The notes beneath the pieces were generated by a model that had not been told where the DNA came from, did no database searches, and worked only from the letters and a program-made list of their open reading frames with translations. 64,000 nucleotides of DNA, from assembly GCA_949317995.1 (NCBI GenBank), contig OX439051.1, forward strand, positions 44,333,250 to 44,397,249, given 5' to 3'. Within the stretch, counting starts at the first letter, position 1. Each line of letters begins with the position of its first letter. The position numbers and the translations under genes are program-made. Source of the DNA: Acholoe squamosa. Taxonomy: Eukaryota > Annelida > Polychaeta > Phyllodocida > Polynoidae. This document shows positions 22,601-33,100 of this stretch, piece after piece.

Positions 22601-25600
22601 ATGACTTCATGGGTTACTCGCACTCCACAACAGCATGCATCCTTATCAAATCGACCTTGGATGGTGCGAAACGGTTGCTAGGCTCAGCGTCTAAGCCAGC
22701 TGAGCCTCTGACAGCCACTGACTTATTATGTATTGACTTATCAAAATCTAAAGACAGGAAATTCTGGGCTGCTCTACTCCTTTCCTTCCACTGCTTGTTG
22801 CGTGTTGGACACATCACCAATTCTCCACATTCCCTCCTTGTGAGGGATGTAAATTTTGGGATGGTGGGCTTGACTTATGTATTCGCAGCTCAAAGACAGT
22901 CCAATTCCGTCAATATGAGCAAATTATTCCTGTTATTGCTTCACCTGGCAGTAGCCTCTGCCCTGTACAGTCTGGAATCAAACCAAATGAGCAGTTATTT
23001 CCATGGAGCTGTAGTGGTCAGCGGAAAATGTCATGGAGAAACCGGGACTCGAACCCGGGACCCTCCAACTTTGAAGCGGAAGCTCTACCCCTGAGCTACT
23101 TCCCCTGGCCTGACATTCTCTACCTTCCAACTACCCTGGATCGGTATGGTATACATAGGGGGAGTGACACAATCAAGTGAACAGTCCCTCTGAAGGCTCT
23201 GCACACCCGACGGGGGAACAAACCCCTACACTCGTCCCAACCAGCTTCAACCGTATCCCACCAGAACCGGTCCTCCAGTCCAGTCTGAATGGTACCAGTA
23301 CTAAGTCACACACAGTACGGCTTTATCCTGTTCCCAGGATACACTGTGGGTGCCACCTGTTTCCAAGTCCCCCAGTACTAGCAGGTTGAAGCGCTTGTCT
23401 ATACCATACCGGCCCAGGTACCGAGCTCTCTAAAGATCCCCCTTGCGAGGCAGGACCACTCGGTTTCTCCACCACTGTAGTGGTCAGCGGAAAATGTCAT
23501 GGAGAAACCGGGACTCGAACCCGGGACCCTCCAACTTTGAAGTGGAAGCTCTACCCCTGAGCTACTTCCCCTGGCCTGACATTCTCTACCGTCCAACTAC
23601 CCTGGATCGGTATGGTATACATAGGGGGAGTGACACAATCAAGTGAACAGTCCCTCTGAAGGCTCTGCACACCCGACGGGAAAACGAACCCCTACAGAGC
23701 TATAATGTTTATTCTTACAAACTCAAGGAATCCTGTCAGATTGCCAAACTGGTAGGGGAGTTCTCGCCTCACAGTGTTCGTTGGGGTGCTGCTATGTTTC
23801 TAGCTGGATTTATGCACCTTTACGACATTAAAAGTTATGGCAACTGGAGATCTTGGGCTGTTTTGATTTATCTGTCAGACTCATACCGCTCAACATGTAT
23901 AAAAGACCTATGTGTTGCTCAGGAATTGAGCAGGTATTAATTGGGCAAAGTGTTTTGTTGTTGTGCCTGTGCTGCCCCTCGGTCAGTGACTTTGGGCAAA
24001 GTGTATTCATTGTAATGTTGTCCATCCCACCAGGGAAATATGACTACTATATATGCGAAGGAACTGTGGATATATAGGGGTATATTTCCCCACCAGATGG
24101 ACCCTTTCACCCACCTGAGACAGGTGGTTCTTTGCTACCACACCAGGTGGCACAGCACCAATTGGAACACAGGGACAGGTTATGGACTTTTGGTCATGAG
24201 ATTTTTTTTTTCTCTTTATTGTTACTGACATTGGTCTGTTAATGTTGTTAATAAACCGCCCCTCTGTCAGTGACATTGGGCAAAGTGTATTCATTGTTAT
24301 GTTGTCCATCCCACCAGGGAAATATACTGCATTACCAATACTTCATATATAACACAGCTCCTAACTGAAGTCTACCTAAGTCTTTTTTATGTCCATCAAC
24401 GGGATCCAAACACTGACGGGGTAAACACTGATGCTCCTCGCCATCACATGGAAAATGAAGACCAAAAACCTGACATGAAATAGTAATTGCCAAGTTGTTT
24501 TTTTTATACCAATTGTATGTTGCTCCAACATAACCTTGGGTCCCATGATTCAAATAGTGAGTTTCAATTGCTATTTTCGGTGGACATTTGATATAAATTT
24601 CTATTTTATGCATACATACACTGTATAGTAGGTTTAGGTAGTTGAGGTATCATGTGACCCTGCACACGGTCATGTGACTTAGGTTTAGTTGTAGTAGCGG
24701 TTGGTTATCTTACATGACACAAGGAGCTTAGTCGTACTTAGCCATGTTACATCTGTTGTCATTAGGTGAATGTTTGTGTGTATTCGCCATCTGTAAAGCC
24801 TTGTTGTCAAAAAATATCTCATGTGTTCTTGTTTCTTATTTCGGGTCTTATTTAATGCAATATTCATGTACACTAAGTAGTTAACCATCTTAATTGCCTC
24901 ACCACCAGGGAGACAAGGAATTGTTGTTGTCTGAGGTTTAAAAAAGAAATTGCAGTGAATGGAGTATTTTCAAACTCGTCTTCACTTTCGGTCACTATGC
25001 ACTCAAGCGAAAATTTAAAAGTGCAGGCATGAAGAAATTCAATATCAAATGGAAGATTGAGGTGAATTCTCCCTGTTTATTGTAGATTGAGGTCTTCAGC
25101 CAGTAAAAGTGTTCTATTTCTTTTAATAAGCATCGTCATTCTTACCTGCATCTAGCATCAGCCAACCAAAATGTAACTTAAAACATTCCTAGCAGTTTTG
25201 GCTCCTCCCTAGTTGAATCAGAGAACTATATACTGACAGAAGTCCCCCTAGTGAGACAATCCATGCACACCAGAAATCTATGAGGCCCTGGATATGACAG
25301 GAACAACTTTTATGTCTAACAAGAATCTTCTTGTACCAGAAAAGATGTTCTTGCAGTCACAACAACATGTTCTTGCACACACAAAAATGTTGTTAAAGGG
25401 GCAGGTGTTAGGGAGGCTATAACCACCCACAAGAACATGCGATTGCAGCCAATGAGTGACACGAGCCCAGGGGTATTTGAACGAGGGTCGTGAAATGTAG
25501 CCTATTCATTTAAGAAAAATGAAAAACCACAAGCGTACAAGCAAGCCAAAGCACATGTATCTATCTTAAACCTGTGGTGTCCAAGCCTCAATAAACATAC

Positions 25601-28600
25601 CGTTGTGGCCTGTATAAGCGCCCCAATGCTTATAAATGTCAACCTTACCCTACACCAGCACTTAGTATTTTTTTCAATTTCAATGCAACTGCACCCCCGG
25701 CGCGTACTCAAGACTGGTGCTTATTCAAAGACCCGGCACTCACACAGGCCACTACGGTAGTAACTAGGCAGGACAGAGTACTTGGCAACCAAAGTAGCTA
25801 GCAGTCCACTATGTGTCCTTAGTGTGCAGTAGTTCAGTTAGGGATGAGTGTTCTTGTATAAATACTCAAAACAATCCTCACAATTACTGGAGAGAAATTG
25901 GTAATATTGTTAACCCCAAAGACTCCACAGACTCCAACAACTTGGTAGATGAAATGGGAACGGATACATAGTGAAGACACTGTCCAAATCACAAACTCAT
26001 ATCTAACTAACATTGGAGCAAAACTGGACAGAGGTTCAAATGAGCAACTTCACCAAGCCCACAGCTGAAGACATAACCTTGGGGTCCTATAAAACCTTCT
26101 GCAGCTGACGGGTATGCTACCCTTCCACAATACCCTAAGGCAGAAACAAATGCAAAACAGAGAATCCTTGATTTGTACAAAGGGAATGAACAATTCCCTT
26201 TTATGAAAGGGGATTTGGTCCTGTGCATTTCTTGGTCGGTTGTTTGAATTGCAATGATAGTTGAACGTATACACAAGTCAAATTCCAGTACTGCCTCCAC
26301 AGAGGGCAGCACCATACATACATATGCAACCTACATGTGTATAGTTCATAGTTAATCCACATGAGGGGGTCCCTGTCACTTGCCTTTATGCCTTTGTGCC
26401 AACACTAAACAGTAGTCACTTTCATGCCACAGCCAGGAGGCTGGTAAAAGTATTAATAAAGCGCTATACACTTTTTGTGCGTATGTGTGTGCCTGGTGCA
26501 AACAACTTGTACTTTGGGTTTTTTTTTTCTGCACTTGCATAGATGTTATACACTAAACCTAAATAGTGTCCCATACAACGGTTGAGGTCTAGAGATTGAA
26601 TCGACACACATCTCCCACCCGGCGGATTTAGATTAAACAAATCTCAACAAAACAAATAAGGGATTAGGCCACTGCACCACACTGCCACCTGGGGAGAGAA
26701 GCAGTAACCTACACCAGACTGAACTCGTATGTCCAGCCAGTGGGAATAGGCCTACACTATTGGAAAAACCAGAGTAGGGGCATTTGGAACTGTGTGGTGA
26801 GAGTGGATGTATGACACCTCTCTCAACTCAAGACACCTCAAACATCCCACTTTCAGACTGAGTTTGTGATAACCCCTACCTCTGTCACCTTACAGGTTTG
26901 TGATAACCCCTACCTCTGTCACCTTACAGGTTTAAGATAACCCCCTACCTCTGTCACCTTACAGGTTTGTGATAACCCCTACCTCTGTCACCTTACAGGT
27001 TTGAGATAGGGTTCTTCAGAAACCCAGGTGCCCTGATCTGGAACCTAAACTGCGTGTGTAGCACAGTGAATGTAACCCGGGACATGGCTGGTAAGGATGC
27101 AGGGGACAGTCTGATGACCTACTCCTGTAATGAGGAGACGCCGACTGAGGAGGTCACCATCTTTGACAGTAGGCAGAACAGAATATAATCAATATTCATA
27201 TTTTGATACAACAGAATCCACACTCTTTGGTATAAAGTAAATAACTTAAAGCTTGACTATGGAGCATATCAATCTACCATCACTCTTTTTTTTTTCAAAA
27301 CTGAGGTAAATTCACCAGTTTTATAAGAGGGTTCACATGTTAGAGGCAAAGAAATATGGAAGGTTTTACAGTACTAGTACTTCTTTCCCATCTATAGCTG
27401 ACCTAGTATTGATGAACCCCCCTGGGAAGTGGCAGCAAATTGTGGCACCCCTGCCACTCTTTGACCCCCATGAGTTTGTTGTACTGGAGATGACTGAGGA
27501 TTATGCCTTAACATACCGCTGTGGCAACTACGTCCTTGTAGACTCCTACACCATCCTGGTACGGTTATTCACTTATATTACGTCCTACACCATCCTGGTA
27601 TGGTTATTCACTTATATTACGTCCTACACCATCCTGGTTGGTGCACATATGCGCGGGCACCGACACATTCCTCTGTGAAATTATGTAATGTAGTTCTCAC
27701 CATGAATATGACCTTAGCTGTCGAAATGGCATTAAACAGCTATTACTCACTCACTCACACCATCCTGGTACAGGTATTTACTTATATTATGTCCTGGTAG
27801 ACTCCTACACCATCCACAGTTATTCACTTATATTATGTCCTGGTAGACTCCTACACCATCCTGGTACAGTTATTCACTTATATTACGTCCTACACCATCC
27901 TGGTACGGTTATTCACTTATATTACGTCCTACACCATCCTGGTACGGTTATTCACTTATATTACGTCCTACACCATCCTGGTACGGTTATTCACTTATAT
28001 TACATCCTACACCATCCTGGTACGGTTATTCACTTATATTACGTCCTACACCATCCTGGTACGGTTATTCACTTATATTACGTCCTACACCATCCTGGTT
28101 GGTGCACATATGCGCGGGCACCGACACATTCCTCTGTGAAATTATGTAATGTAGTTCTCACCATGAATATGACCTTAGCTGTCGAAATGGCATTAAACAG
28201 CTATTACTCACTCACTCACACCATCCTGGTACAGGTATTTACTTATATTATGTCCTGGTAGACTCCTACACCATCCACAGTTATTCACTTATATTATGTC
28301 CTTGTAGACTCCTACACCATCCTGGTACAGTTATTCACTTATATTACGTCCTACACCATCCTGGTACGGTTATTCACTTATATTACGTCCTACACCATCC
28401 TGGTACGGTTATTCACTTATATTATGTCCTACACCATCCTGGTACGGTTATTCACTTATATTACGTCCTACACCATCCTGGTACGGTTATTCACTTATAT
28501 TACGTCCTACACCATCCTGGTACGGTTATTCACTTATATTACGTCCTACACCATCCTGGTACAGTTATTCACTTATATTACGTCCTACACCCTCCTGGTA

Positions 28601-29466
28601 CAGTTATTCACTTATATTACGTCCTACACCCTCCTGGTACAGTTATTCACTTATATTACGTCCTACACCCTCCTGGTACAGTTATTCACTTATATTACGT
28701 CCTACACCCTCCTGGAACGGTTATTCACTTATATTACGTCCTACACCCTCCTGGTACAGTTATTCACTTATATTACGTCCTACACCCTCCTGGTACAGTT
28801 ATTCACTTATATTACGTCCTACACCCTCCTGGTACAGTTATTCACTTATATTACGTCCTACACCCTCCTGGTACAGTTATTCACTTATATTAAGTCCTGG
28901 TAGACCCCTACACCATCCTGGTACAGTTATTCACTTATATTACGTCATTGTAGACTCCTACACCATCCCCAGTTATTCACTTATATTGACCACTATAGGC
29001 ATACATTCCTGGTACAAGTATCTATTTATATATATTGACCACTACATCATTCTTTCAGTAATGTTGATCATTGTAGCATTCAGGTAAAGTCATTTGGTGA
29101 AATGTTTATTTTAATGCTATTATAGAACGTCAGATAAGCTTTTTCCAGTGCATGAGAAAAAATTCCTTTGGCATGTTTATTTCTTATAAACCCAGAAATA
29201 ACATCTACATGGTACTAAATTTCGGAGTTTGCTAAGCAGGATCTCTACACGAAGGGTGCTGTTAATCTGGGGTCTAAAACAGTTAACGCCTGTAAATTGT
29301 GTGAATTGTTTTCTTTGTTCAGATCATGGCTAGGAAGCCCAGTTTGGATCAGGCAGTTGTAGAGAAGCTCATTAAAAAGGTGGAGGATCTCAAGTTGAAC
29401 ACAGAGAATGCACTCTACCTGGAAGTGGAACATGCCAATTGTACCTACACCGGGCATGGCTTCTAA
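19342..29466 (+). CDS. Apolipoprotein D-like lipocalin, complete five-exon gene
   Basis: Exons: 19342-19365, 19705-19802, 26999-27168, 27398-27558, 29323-29466. All junctions use GT...AG and join in phase, giving 198 residues. The protein starts with a signal peptide (MKAALLLLFGIVLSAYGQ), then GC and DLFEGQWFEIGFF, the first lipocalin signature (GxW). Next come NLNCVC with an NVT glycosylation site, MTYSCNEE, EDYALTYRCGNY (the strand G/H region as in ApoD) and a last exon with MARKPSL, matching the ApoD-type R.P.L motif, ending HANCTY and TAA. Family members are secreted carriers of small hydrophobic ligands; the ligand here is unknown. An AATAAA lies at 29499, 33 bases after the stop. Intron 2 (7.2 kb) is full of transposons; intron 4 begins with a minisatellite derived from the exon 4 end. 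Confidence 0.9.
19405..19520 (+). repeat. GACAGA-type microsatellite
   Basis: Degenerate GACAGA and GGCAGA repeats in intron 1 of the lipocalin gene. Confidence 0.85.
19597..19658. repeat. (TA)n microsatellite
   Basis: About 30 uninterrupted TA units in intron 1 of the lipocalin gene, shortly before the exon 2 acceptor. Confidence 0.95.
20047..20342 (+). repeat. TGTAGGGG repeat block upstream of a tRNA-like sequence
   Basis: The words TGTAGGGGCCAGCTCTGG and GTAGGTAGGGAGGAGTGTA occur twice in tandem. The block then runs into CCGATCCAG...GGAAGGTAGAGAATGTCAG, which is shared with the TRIM LTRs at 23010-23230 and 23476-23696. It is likely a diverged relative of that LTR, or its source, in intron 2 of the lipocalin gene. 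Its outer ends could not be fixed. Confidence 0.5.
20343..20414 (+). tRNA. tRNA-like sequence, anticodon position reads GCA (Cys-like)
   Basis: 72 nt fold as a tRNA: acceptor GGGGAAG/TTTCTCC (two wobble pairs), D-arm GCTC/GAGC, T-arm CCGGG/CCCGG with TTCGACT loop. Box A (TAGCTCAGCAG) and box B (GGTTCGACTCC) are intact. The anticodon stem has one C-T mismatch, and the loop CTGCAGG gives GCA. It is embedded in a repeat related to the TRIM LTRs, so I read it as repeat-borne rather than a housekeeping tRNA gene. Confidence 0.6.
21192..22099 (+). pseudogene. DIRS-type reverse transcriptase and RNase H region
   Basis: 21192-21641 reads DIANAYRYINVLPAHHDF, LCFGLHCAPFIFTQVSDF, the catalytic YLDDYLVIG and FLGIVIDS, all typical of DIRS-like RT. 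A TGA at 21639-21641 stops the frame, but the reading continues behind it (CLEKLAGLLGHCSTVVNGG). A frame change then leads to 21767-22099, with LDLEWWYEFVTWFNG and YTVYIDSSKYRFGI, the RNase H-like part. It is broken and unlikely to be functional. Confidence 0.8.
23010..23230 (-). repeat. TRIM 3' LTR
   Basis: 221-bp LTR, TG...CA, containing a complete tRNA-like gene at 23034-23105. It shares about 98% of positions with the other LTR; visible differences are a C/T in the tRNA anticodon stem, a T/G upstream, and a small cluster near the start. Confidence 0.85.
23034..23105 (-). tRNA. tRNA-like gene inside TRIM 3' LTR
   Basis: 72 nt; acceptor GGGGAAG/TTTCTCC, D-arm GCTC/GAGC, T-arm CCGGG TTCGAGT CCCGG. 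Box A TAGCTCAGGGG and box B GGTTCGAGTCC are perfect. The anticodon stem TCCGC/TTGGA has four pairs and one mismatch; loop TTCAAAG puts CAA in the anticodon position. Intact Pol III promoter boxes suggest it could be transcribed. Confidence 0.65.
23462..23474 (-). other. TRIM primer binding site, matches its own tRNA
   Basis: Minus-strand TGGTGGAGAAACCG starts one base inside the 5' LTR (from 23474 downward; the match runs through about 23461). Its complement is CGGTTTCTCCACCA, exactly the T-arm/acceptor 3' end of the LTR tRNA (CGGTTTCTCCA) with CCA added after the discriminator base. The match spans 14 bases. Confidence 0.75.
23476..23696 (-). repeat. TRIM 5' LTR
   Basis: 221-bp LTR, partner of 23010-23230, with its own tRNA-like gene at 23500-23571. 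The target duplication GAGC follows at 23697. Confidence 0.85.
23500..23571 (-). tRNA. tRNA-like gene inside TRIM 5' LTR
   Basis: Same as the copy at 23034-23105 apart from one base in the anticodon stem (TCCAC, still giving an A-T pair with the opposite strand). Box A and box B are intact. Confidence 0.65.
24545..26072. repeat. 1.5-kb duplicated segment, copy 2, in lipocalin intron 2
   Basis: Direct repeat of 14263-15669. It is flanked by a duplicated target-like word: ACATAACCTTGGGTCC before (24528) and ACATAACCTTGGGGTCC after (26071). This suggests copy 2 was inserted as a unit by a process that makes a target duplication of about 16 bases. A block of about 145 bp near 25575-25730 is absent from copy 1. 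No coding capacity is seen. Confidence 0.8.
26862..26998 (+). repeat. 34-bp minisatellite built on the exon 3 acceptor
   Basis: Four tandem units (26862, 26896, 26930, 26965), each starting GTTTGTGAT or GTTTAAGAT and ending CACCTTACAG. Exon 3 begins right after the last unit with GTTTGAGAT, so each unit contains a copy of the exon start and of the acceptor CTTACAG. The real acceptor is the last one, because only it leads into the lipocalin frame. Confidence 0.9.
27640..27758 (+). repeat. SINE-like repeat, copy 2
   Basis: Same family as 16192-16309, inserted in the minisatellite in intron 4. Confidence 0.7.
28101..28219 (+). repeat. SINE-like repeat, copy 3
   Basis: Practically identical to copy 2 and 461 bp further on, with the same minisatellite context. 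It is therefore a duplicate of copy 2 and not a separate insertion. Confidence 0.7.
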
Positions 29467-30111
29467 TAACCACTGTATATCAACCCTAATGTCTACGCAA
29501 TAAAAGGATCTATTGATATTGTCATTATTTCTCTTAAAAGCTACGAAAATCCATTTAGCAAAGTATTCTATCATTATTTAGATTCCGTATAGATCTTCAT
29601 AAAAATACCACAAGGTTTCTACCTGAAGTACAGCTCTGAAGCTGGAATCAATTCAGTGGTGCCATCTCCTGGTACACATATAAAACAAGGCATTCCTACT
29701 TCCTTGTCTCCCCACTAGGTTTCAGATATGTGCCAGAAGCCAGCTGCCATGCTCTATAACTATAATCAAGGTTATTAGCACGGTGACTCTAGGTACTACT
29801 CGTAAGACTTGTTTAATAGTGTATGGTTCAGAGTCGCCACGGTGTTAAGCATAGGGGGAGCCTGCAATCTATTTTTGTCTGTGGCTCCTCTGCTATGGAC
29901 TATTCCTACACAATGTTCTAATATAATAACAACACTGTGTGTGTTTTAACTATGAGTAAAGGAATTTCCAGAATATATCTCATACTTTTGATTTTATTCA
30001 CAGATTAGACATTTCATCATTTGGAGCCCCATGGCAGATTAGCATTGGAGCATTTTAAGATTCAGAAATGCATCTCTGTAGCCTTTGTTTTAGAATTGTT
30101 TCTTCTGAAAC

Positions 30112-30113
<2 letters not shown>

Positions 30114-30172
<59 letters not shown>
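30114..30172. repeat. (TA)n microsatellite
   Basis: About 29 TA units without interruption. Confidence 0.95.
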
Positions 30173-30176
<4 letters not shown>

Positions 30177-33100
30177 AGGTTTTATCTCAGAGGGTTATGG
30201 TACAATTTTATCATATTTTCTGTATTTGAACAAGGTATTCACTGTTAAAGATCTCTATGGAGAAATCAGTGCTAAAGTGTGTGTTGCCATATCTACATTT
30301 TTTAATATCAGAGGTGGTCTAAGCGTAAGGACACCTTGTGGAACTGCTATGTTCTTCTCTGTGTAAAGGTTTTTAGTTCACATTGAAATAATGCTTTCTC
30401 ATAATATCTATATCCAGTTGGTGATGAAACATTACTTTAATTCTCGTTTCATTATATTTCACTTTATAAAAGATTTTGTGGAACACTGTCAAAACATTTA
30501 TGCATGCAGGTGTCCTTACACTCTGCTCCTCCTCTACAGAGAGGTCAGGTGATCTGGCCAGTTTGCTGACCACTGGCCTGTGATGAGGTACAGACTATTA
30601 TAGGTGATTGGCAGCTGGGGGTGTCTGTGGGAGGGAAGGCAGAACAGGGTAAATTCATAATGACACACTTGTTGACTAACATTGGGCATTGAATGAGACA
30701 GGTCCCTCTGACAGCTGAGTGAGGTGCATGCAGAACGAACAGTCTACATGCTATAAGTACTTAGCTATAGTGGGTAGTTCGGGTTGAATTTGTGTTATAT
30801 ACTATCAAAAGCACATATGATAGTATGTCCTATCTATCAGTCTCACCAACTGAAACTAGACACAAGATTACAAGTCGCCGCGCCATGTCTAACAGGACTA
30901 TTCTCTACTATTGTATTAAAATCTACAACACTATGGTTTTATTATGTTATCCTCAGGGCATATATCTACATTGTCTCAGTGCAACAAGGTTGTATCTGCA
31001 TCTTTCAAGTTTTGCAGGATACACAAAGAAGCTTTATTTAATTGAATAAGCGCCTGTCTTGTATAAGGGCAGTTGGTAATGGCCCCTCCAAATCTTAAAG
31101 CACTGGGGTAGTTATTCACTATGATATGGTGTATTACTGTTATACCCTGTGTATCAGGTGTGGCTTATGCACAAGGATAACAGTTCTCCTACATCGGTGA
31201 TATCACATACTTTTACTAGAATTACAGCCTACATCACAGCTGCAGTGTTAATCATAATAATGGGCTAAATACCCATCAAGAAGACATCAATTTCCATATA
31301 AAGGTGTCTGACTCGAATAATTCTTAAAGACAATGGCCATCAGATCCAGCACTTTTGGGGACATCTGCTGAAGTTCAGGTCTAGAATCAATTCAGTAGTG
31401 CCGTTTCCTGGTACACATATAAAACAAGACATACCTCCTTCCATGTCTCACTACTAGGTGTCAGATGGGTGCCAGAAGCCAGCTGCCATACTGTATTCAG
31501 TTGGTAATGGCCCCTCCAAATCAAAACCATATTGAAATGCTATTAGAACCCCATATTAGGCATGTGAGGCCTATTATGATGCACTATCGAGCTATTTAGC
31601 TTTAAATAGCAACAAAAGCATTGTTGGCACCATGGACTAGAATCATGAGATGTGCCTCATTGTTCTCATACTTATTGTATCACTTGGATATTTCACTTGC
31701 CTTTAATGATGATCAAGTTGAATACAAAAATGGATAATTTTGGTATCACTGGGTGATCGCCTCTCCATATAAGGTGATCTATGTGGTCCAACATCAAAAA
31801 CCAAGCAAAAGTTGTGCTGAAAATCACAGTTTTTGGAAACAAACAAATATCACATGTCTGGAGCCCATAGTATAACAAGTCTACTTAGGGGTAGGAAAAT
31901 AAAGCATACTCATTTATGAACTTGATGGGTCACTCTAATGAACTATCTATGAAAAACTGATGGTTAGAATGATTTTTCATAAAATATATAGGGCCAAACT
32001 TTGAAAAACTAATGATTTTCAAATTTACAATTTGTACTTCAGTCATTAACTGTCCACAACATGAATGTAAAGACATCTATCCTGACCTGAAAGCCGTGAC
32101 TCTCAGCTTTTATTTGCTGCAAATATTGTGTAAATCAGATTATTTTTGGCTAAACTACAGCAGTTCTTCACAAAAAATTCAGGAAAAACTAAGTTCTAGG
32201 TTCCCAACTTGCTGCATAGATATGACAGCTTAATGTGTAAGTGCCTCCTGAGGCCATGTTTCCTGTCTTGATCTTCAAGTCAAAGCAGCTTCTGGGGAGT
32301 TCTGCACAAAGAATATCTCGTTTGAAGGGTGCAATAGGTGTTTATTAGAACTTCACTAACTGATGATACAGATTGCATGTTTTCGTCAGAATATTGCCTA
32401 TTTTACCTACATATGTATAGAACTTACCTTTTGTCATTGCTCCTGCAAAAGGAATATTATTAAAGAATTAGCACTGTACATGCCCCGGGGTACATGCAGT
32501 AAATAAAATTAAGCACTCAACCTGGATACCTCCTTACTGGTATTATATATGCCTCTATAATACTCAAAGTTTTTGAATATATTTTTTTATAGGCAGTTGG
32601 TAATCGCCCCTCCAAATCTTAGGGGCCGTCCATAAATTATGTCACCCTTTTTTGTCATTTTTAACACCCCCTCTCAGCCATACTATCAACTCATTCAGTT
32701 CATAAAATTCAGGTCACAACTGCATTGCCAATGCTGTTCCAGATTTTTGTTGATGGATCTGGAGTGTCTACATATCCCATATTTCAGTACAAGCTTAGAA
32801 CTAGGGATCATGACTTTTTTGTAATGATACCCCCAATCGAATATGGCTTGCAAACAAGTTGACTATGTACACTTTATATCATAAAGTCTCTCGTATAAGC
32901 CACTGCTAGTACCAGAACCCAAATCAAAATGCAGTTTATAGGACGTTCCCAAAGTCGTATAGCGTATAGTTTTGTTGTTGGCCTGATTATAGACCCAATG
33001 TTGGCTTTATGTGTTTGTATTTGAAGTGTTGGAACATTCCAGCCCCCATTCCAGAGATTGGGGAAGGGGGTAATATGTGCTTCCTCGGCAGGTGATGGAT

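Larger units (their letters stand above)
23010..23696 (-). mobile_element. TRIM: 687-bp LTR element with a tRNA gene in each LTR
   Basis: Two 221-bp direct repeats (23010-23230 and 23476-23696) differ at only a few positions. Both run TGTAG...CTACA in minus orientation. They enclose 245 bp without coding capacity. GAGC is duplicated on both sides (23006-23009 and 23697-23700), and removing the element rejoins the DIRS recombinase. In minus orientation the base after the 5' LTR is followed by TGGTGGAGAAACCG, a primer binding site. This is exactly complementary to the CCA-tailed 3' end of the tRNA encoded inside the LTR. That fits a terminal-repeat retrotransposon in miniature that needs proteins from another element. 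Confidence 0.85.
22500..23890 (+). pseudogene. Tyrosine recombinase of the DIRS element, split by a TRIM
   Basis: The N-terminal core-binding part (22525-22900) reads AYHTIENYISGLWALHDFMG, KRLLGSASKPAEPLTATDLL and FWAALLLSFHCLLRVGH, matching the DIRS/Ngaro recombinase with the first catalytic arginine (LLRVGH). The C-terminal part resumes after the insertion at 23701: ESCQIAKLVGEFSPHSVRWG (second arginine in HSVRWGAA) and the end with a Tyr in LSDSYRS. The insertion at 23010-23696, with GAGC on both sides, cleanly separates them. The expected pentapeptide is not perfectly kept and there are frame breaks. Confidence 0.75.
20569..24362 (+). mobile_element. DIRS/Ngaro-type tyrosine-recombinase retrotransposon, decayed
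   Basis: The element lies in intron 2 of the lipocalin gene in the same orientation. It has a Gln-rich start (20608-20799, possible gag remnant), a reverse transcriptase, an RNase H-like part and a tyrosine recombinase, the order of DIRS-like elements. Stops and frame breaks occur throughout. A direct repeat of about 40 bp (ACTGCATTACC..TACTTCATATATAACACAGC) marks both ends at 20572 and 24328. Another pair of related 60-bp blocks lies at about 23985-24043 and 24264-24326. These fit split direct repeats of DIRS-like elements in part, although the order A1-B1-B2-A2 is not the standard one. A TRIM is inserted in the recombinase. Confidence 0.8.
27531..28990 (+). repeat. 39-bp minisatellite built on the exon 4 donor
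   Basis: About 25-30 units repeating the last bases of exon 4, its donor (CTG|GTACGG) and the first intron bases. In frame it would read SYTILVRLFTYIT over and over, giving an accidental open frame at 28424-28903. Two SINE-like copies (27640 and 28101) lie 461 bp apart inside it, showing a higher-order duplication of part of the array. The first unit overlaps the true coding end of exon 4. Confidence 0.9.

Noticed and set aside
23034-23571. Two functional host tRNA genes
   Set aside because: They lie inside identical 221-bp direct repeats with LTR ends and target duplication and have a mismatch in the anticodon stem; element-borne is the simpler reading.
28424-28903. Open frame of 159 codons made of 13-residue units
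   Set aside because: It is only the 39-bp minisatellite read in frame; the unit comprises an exon end, a donor site and intron sequence.
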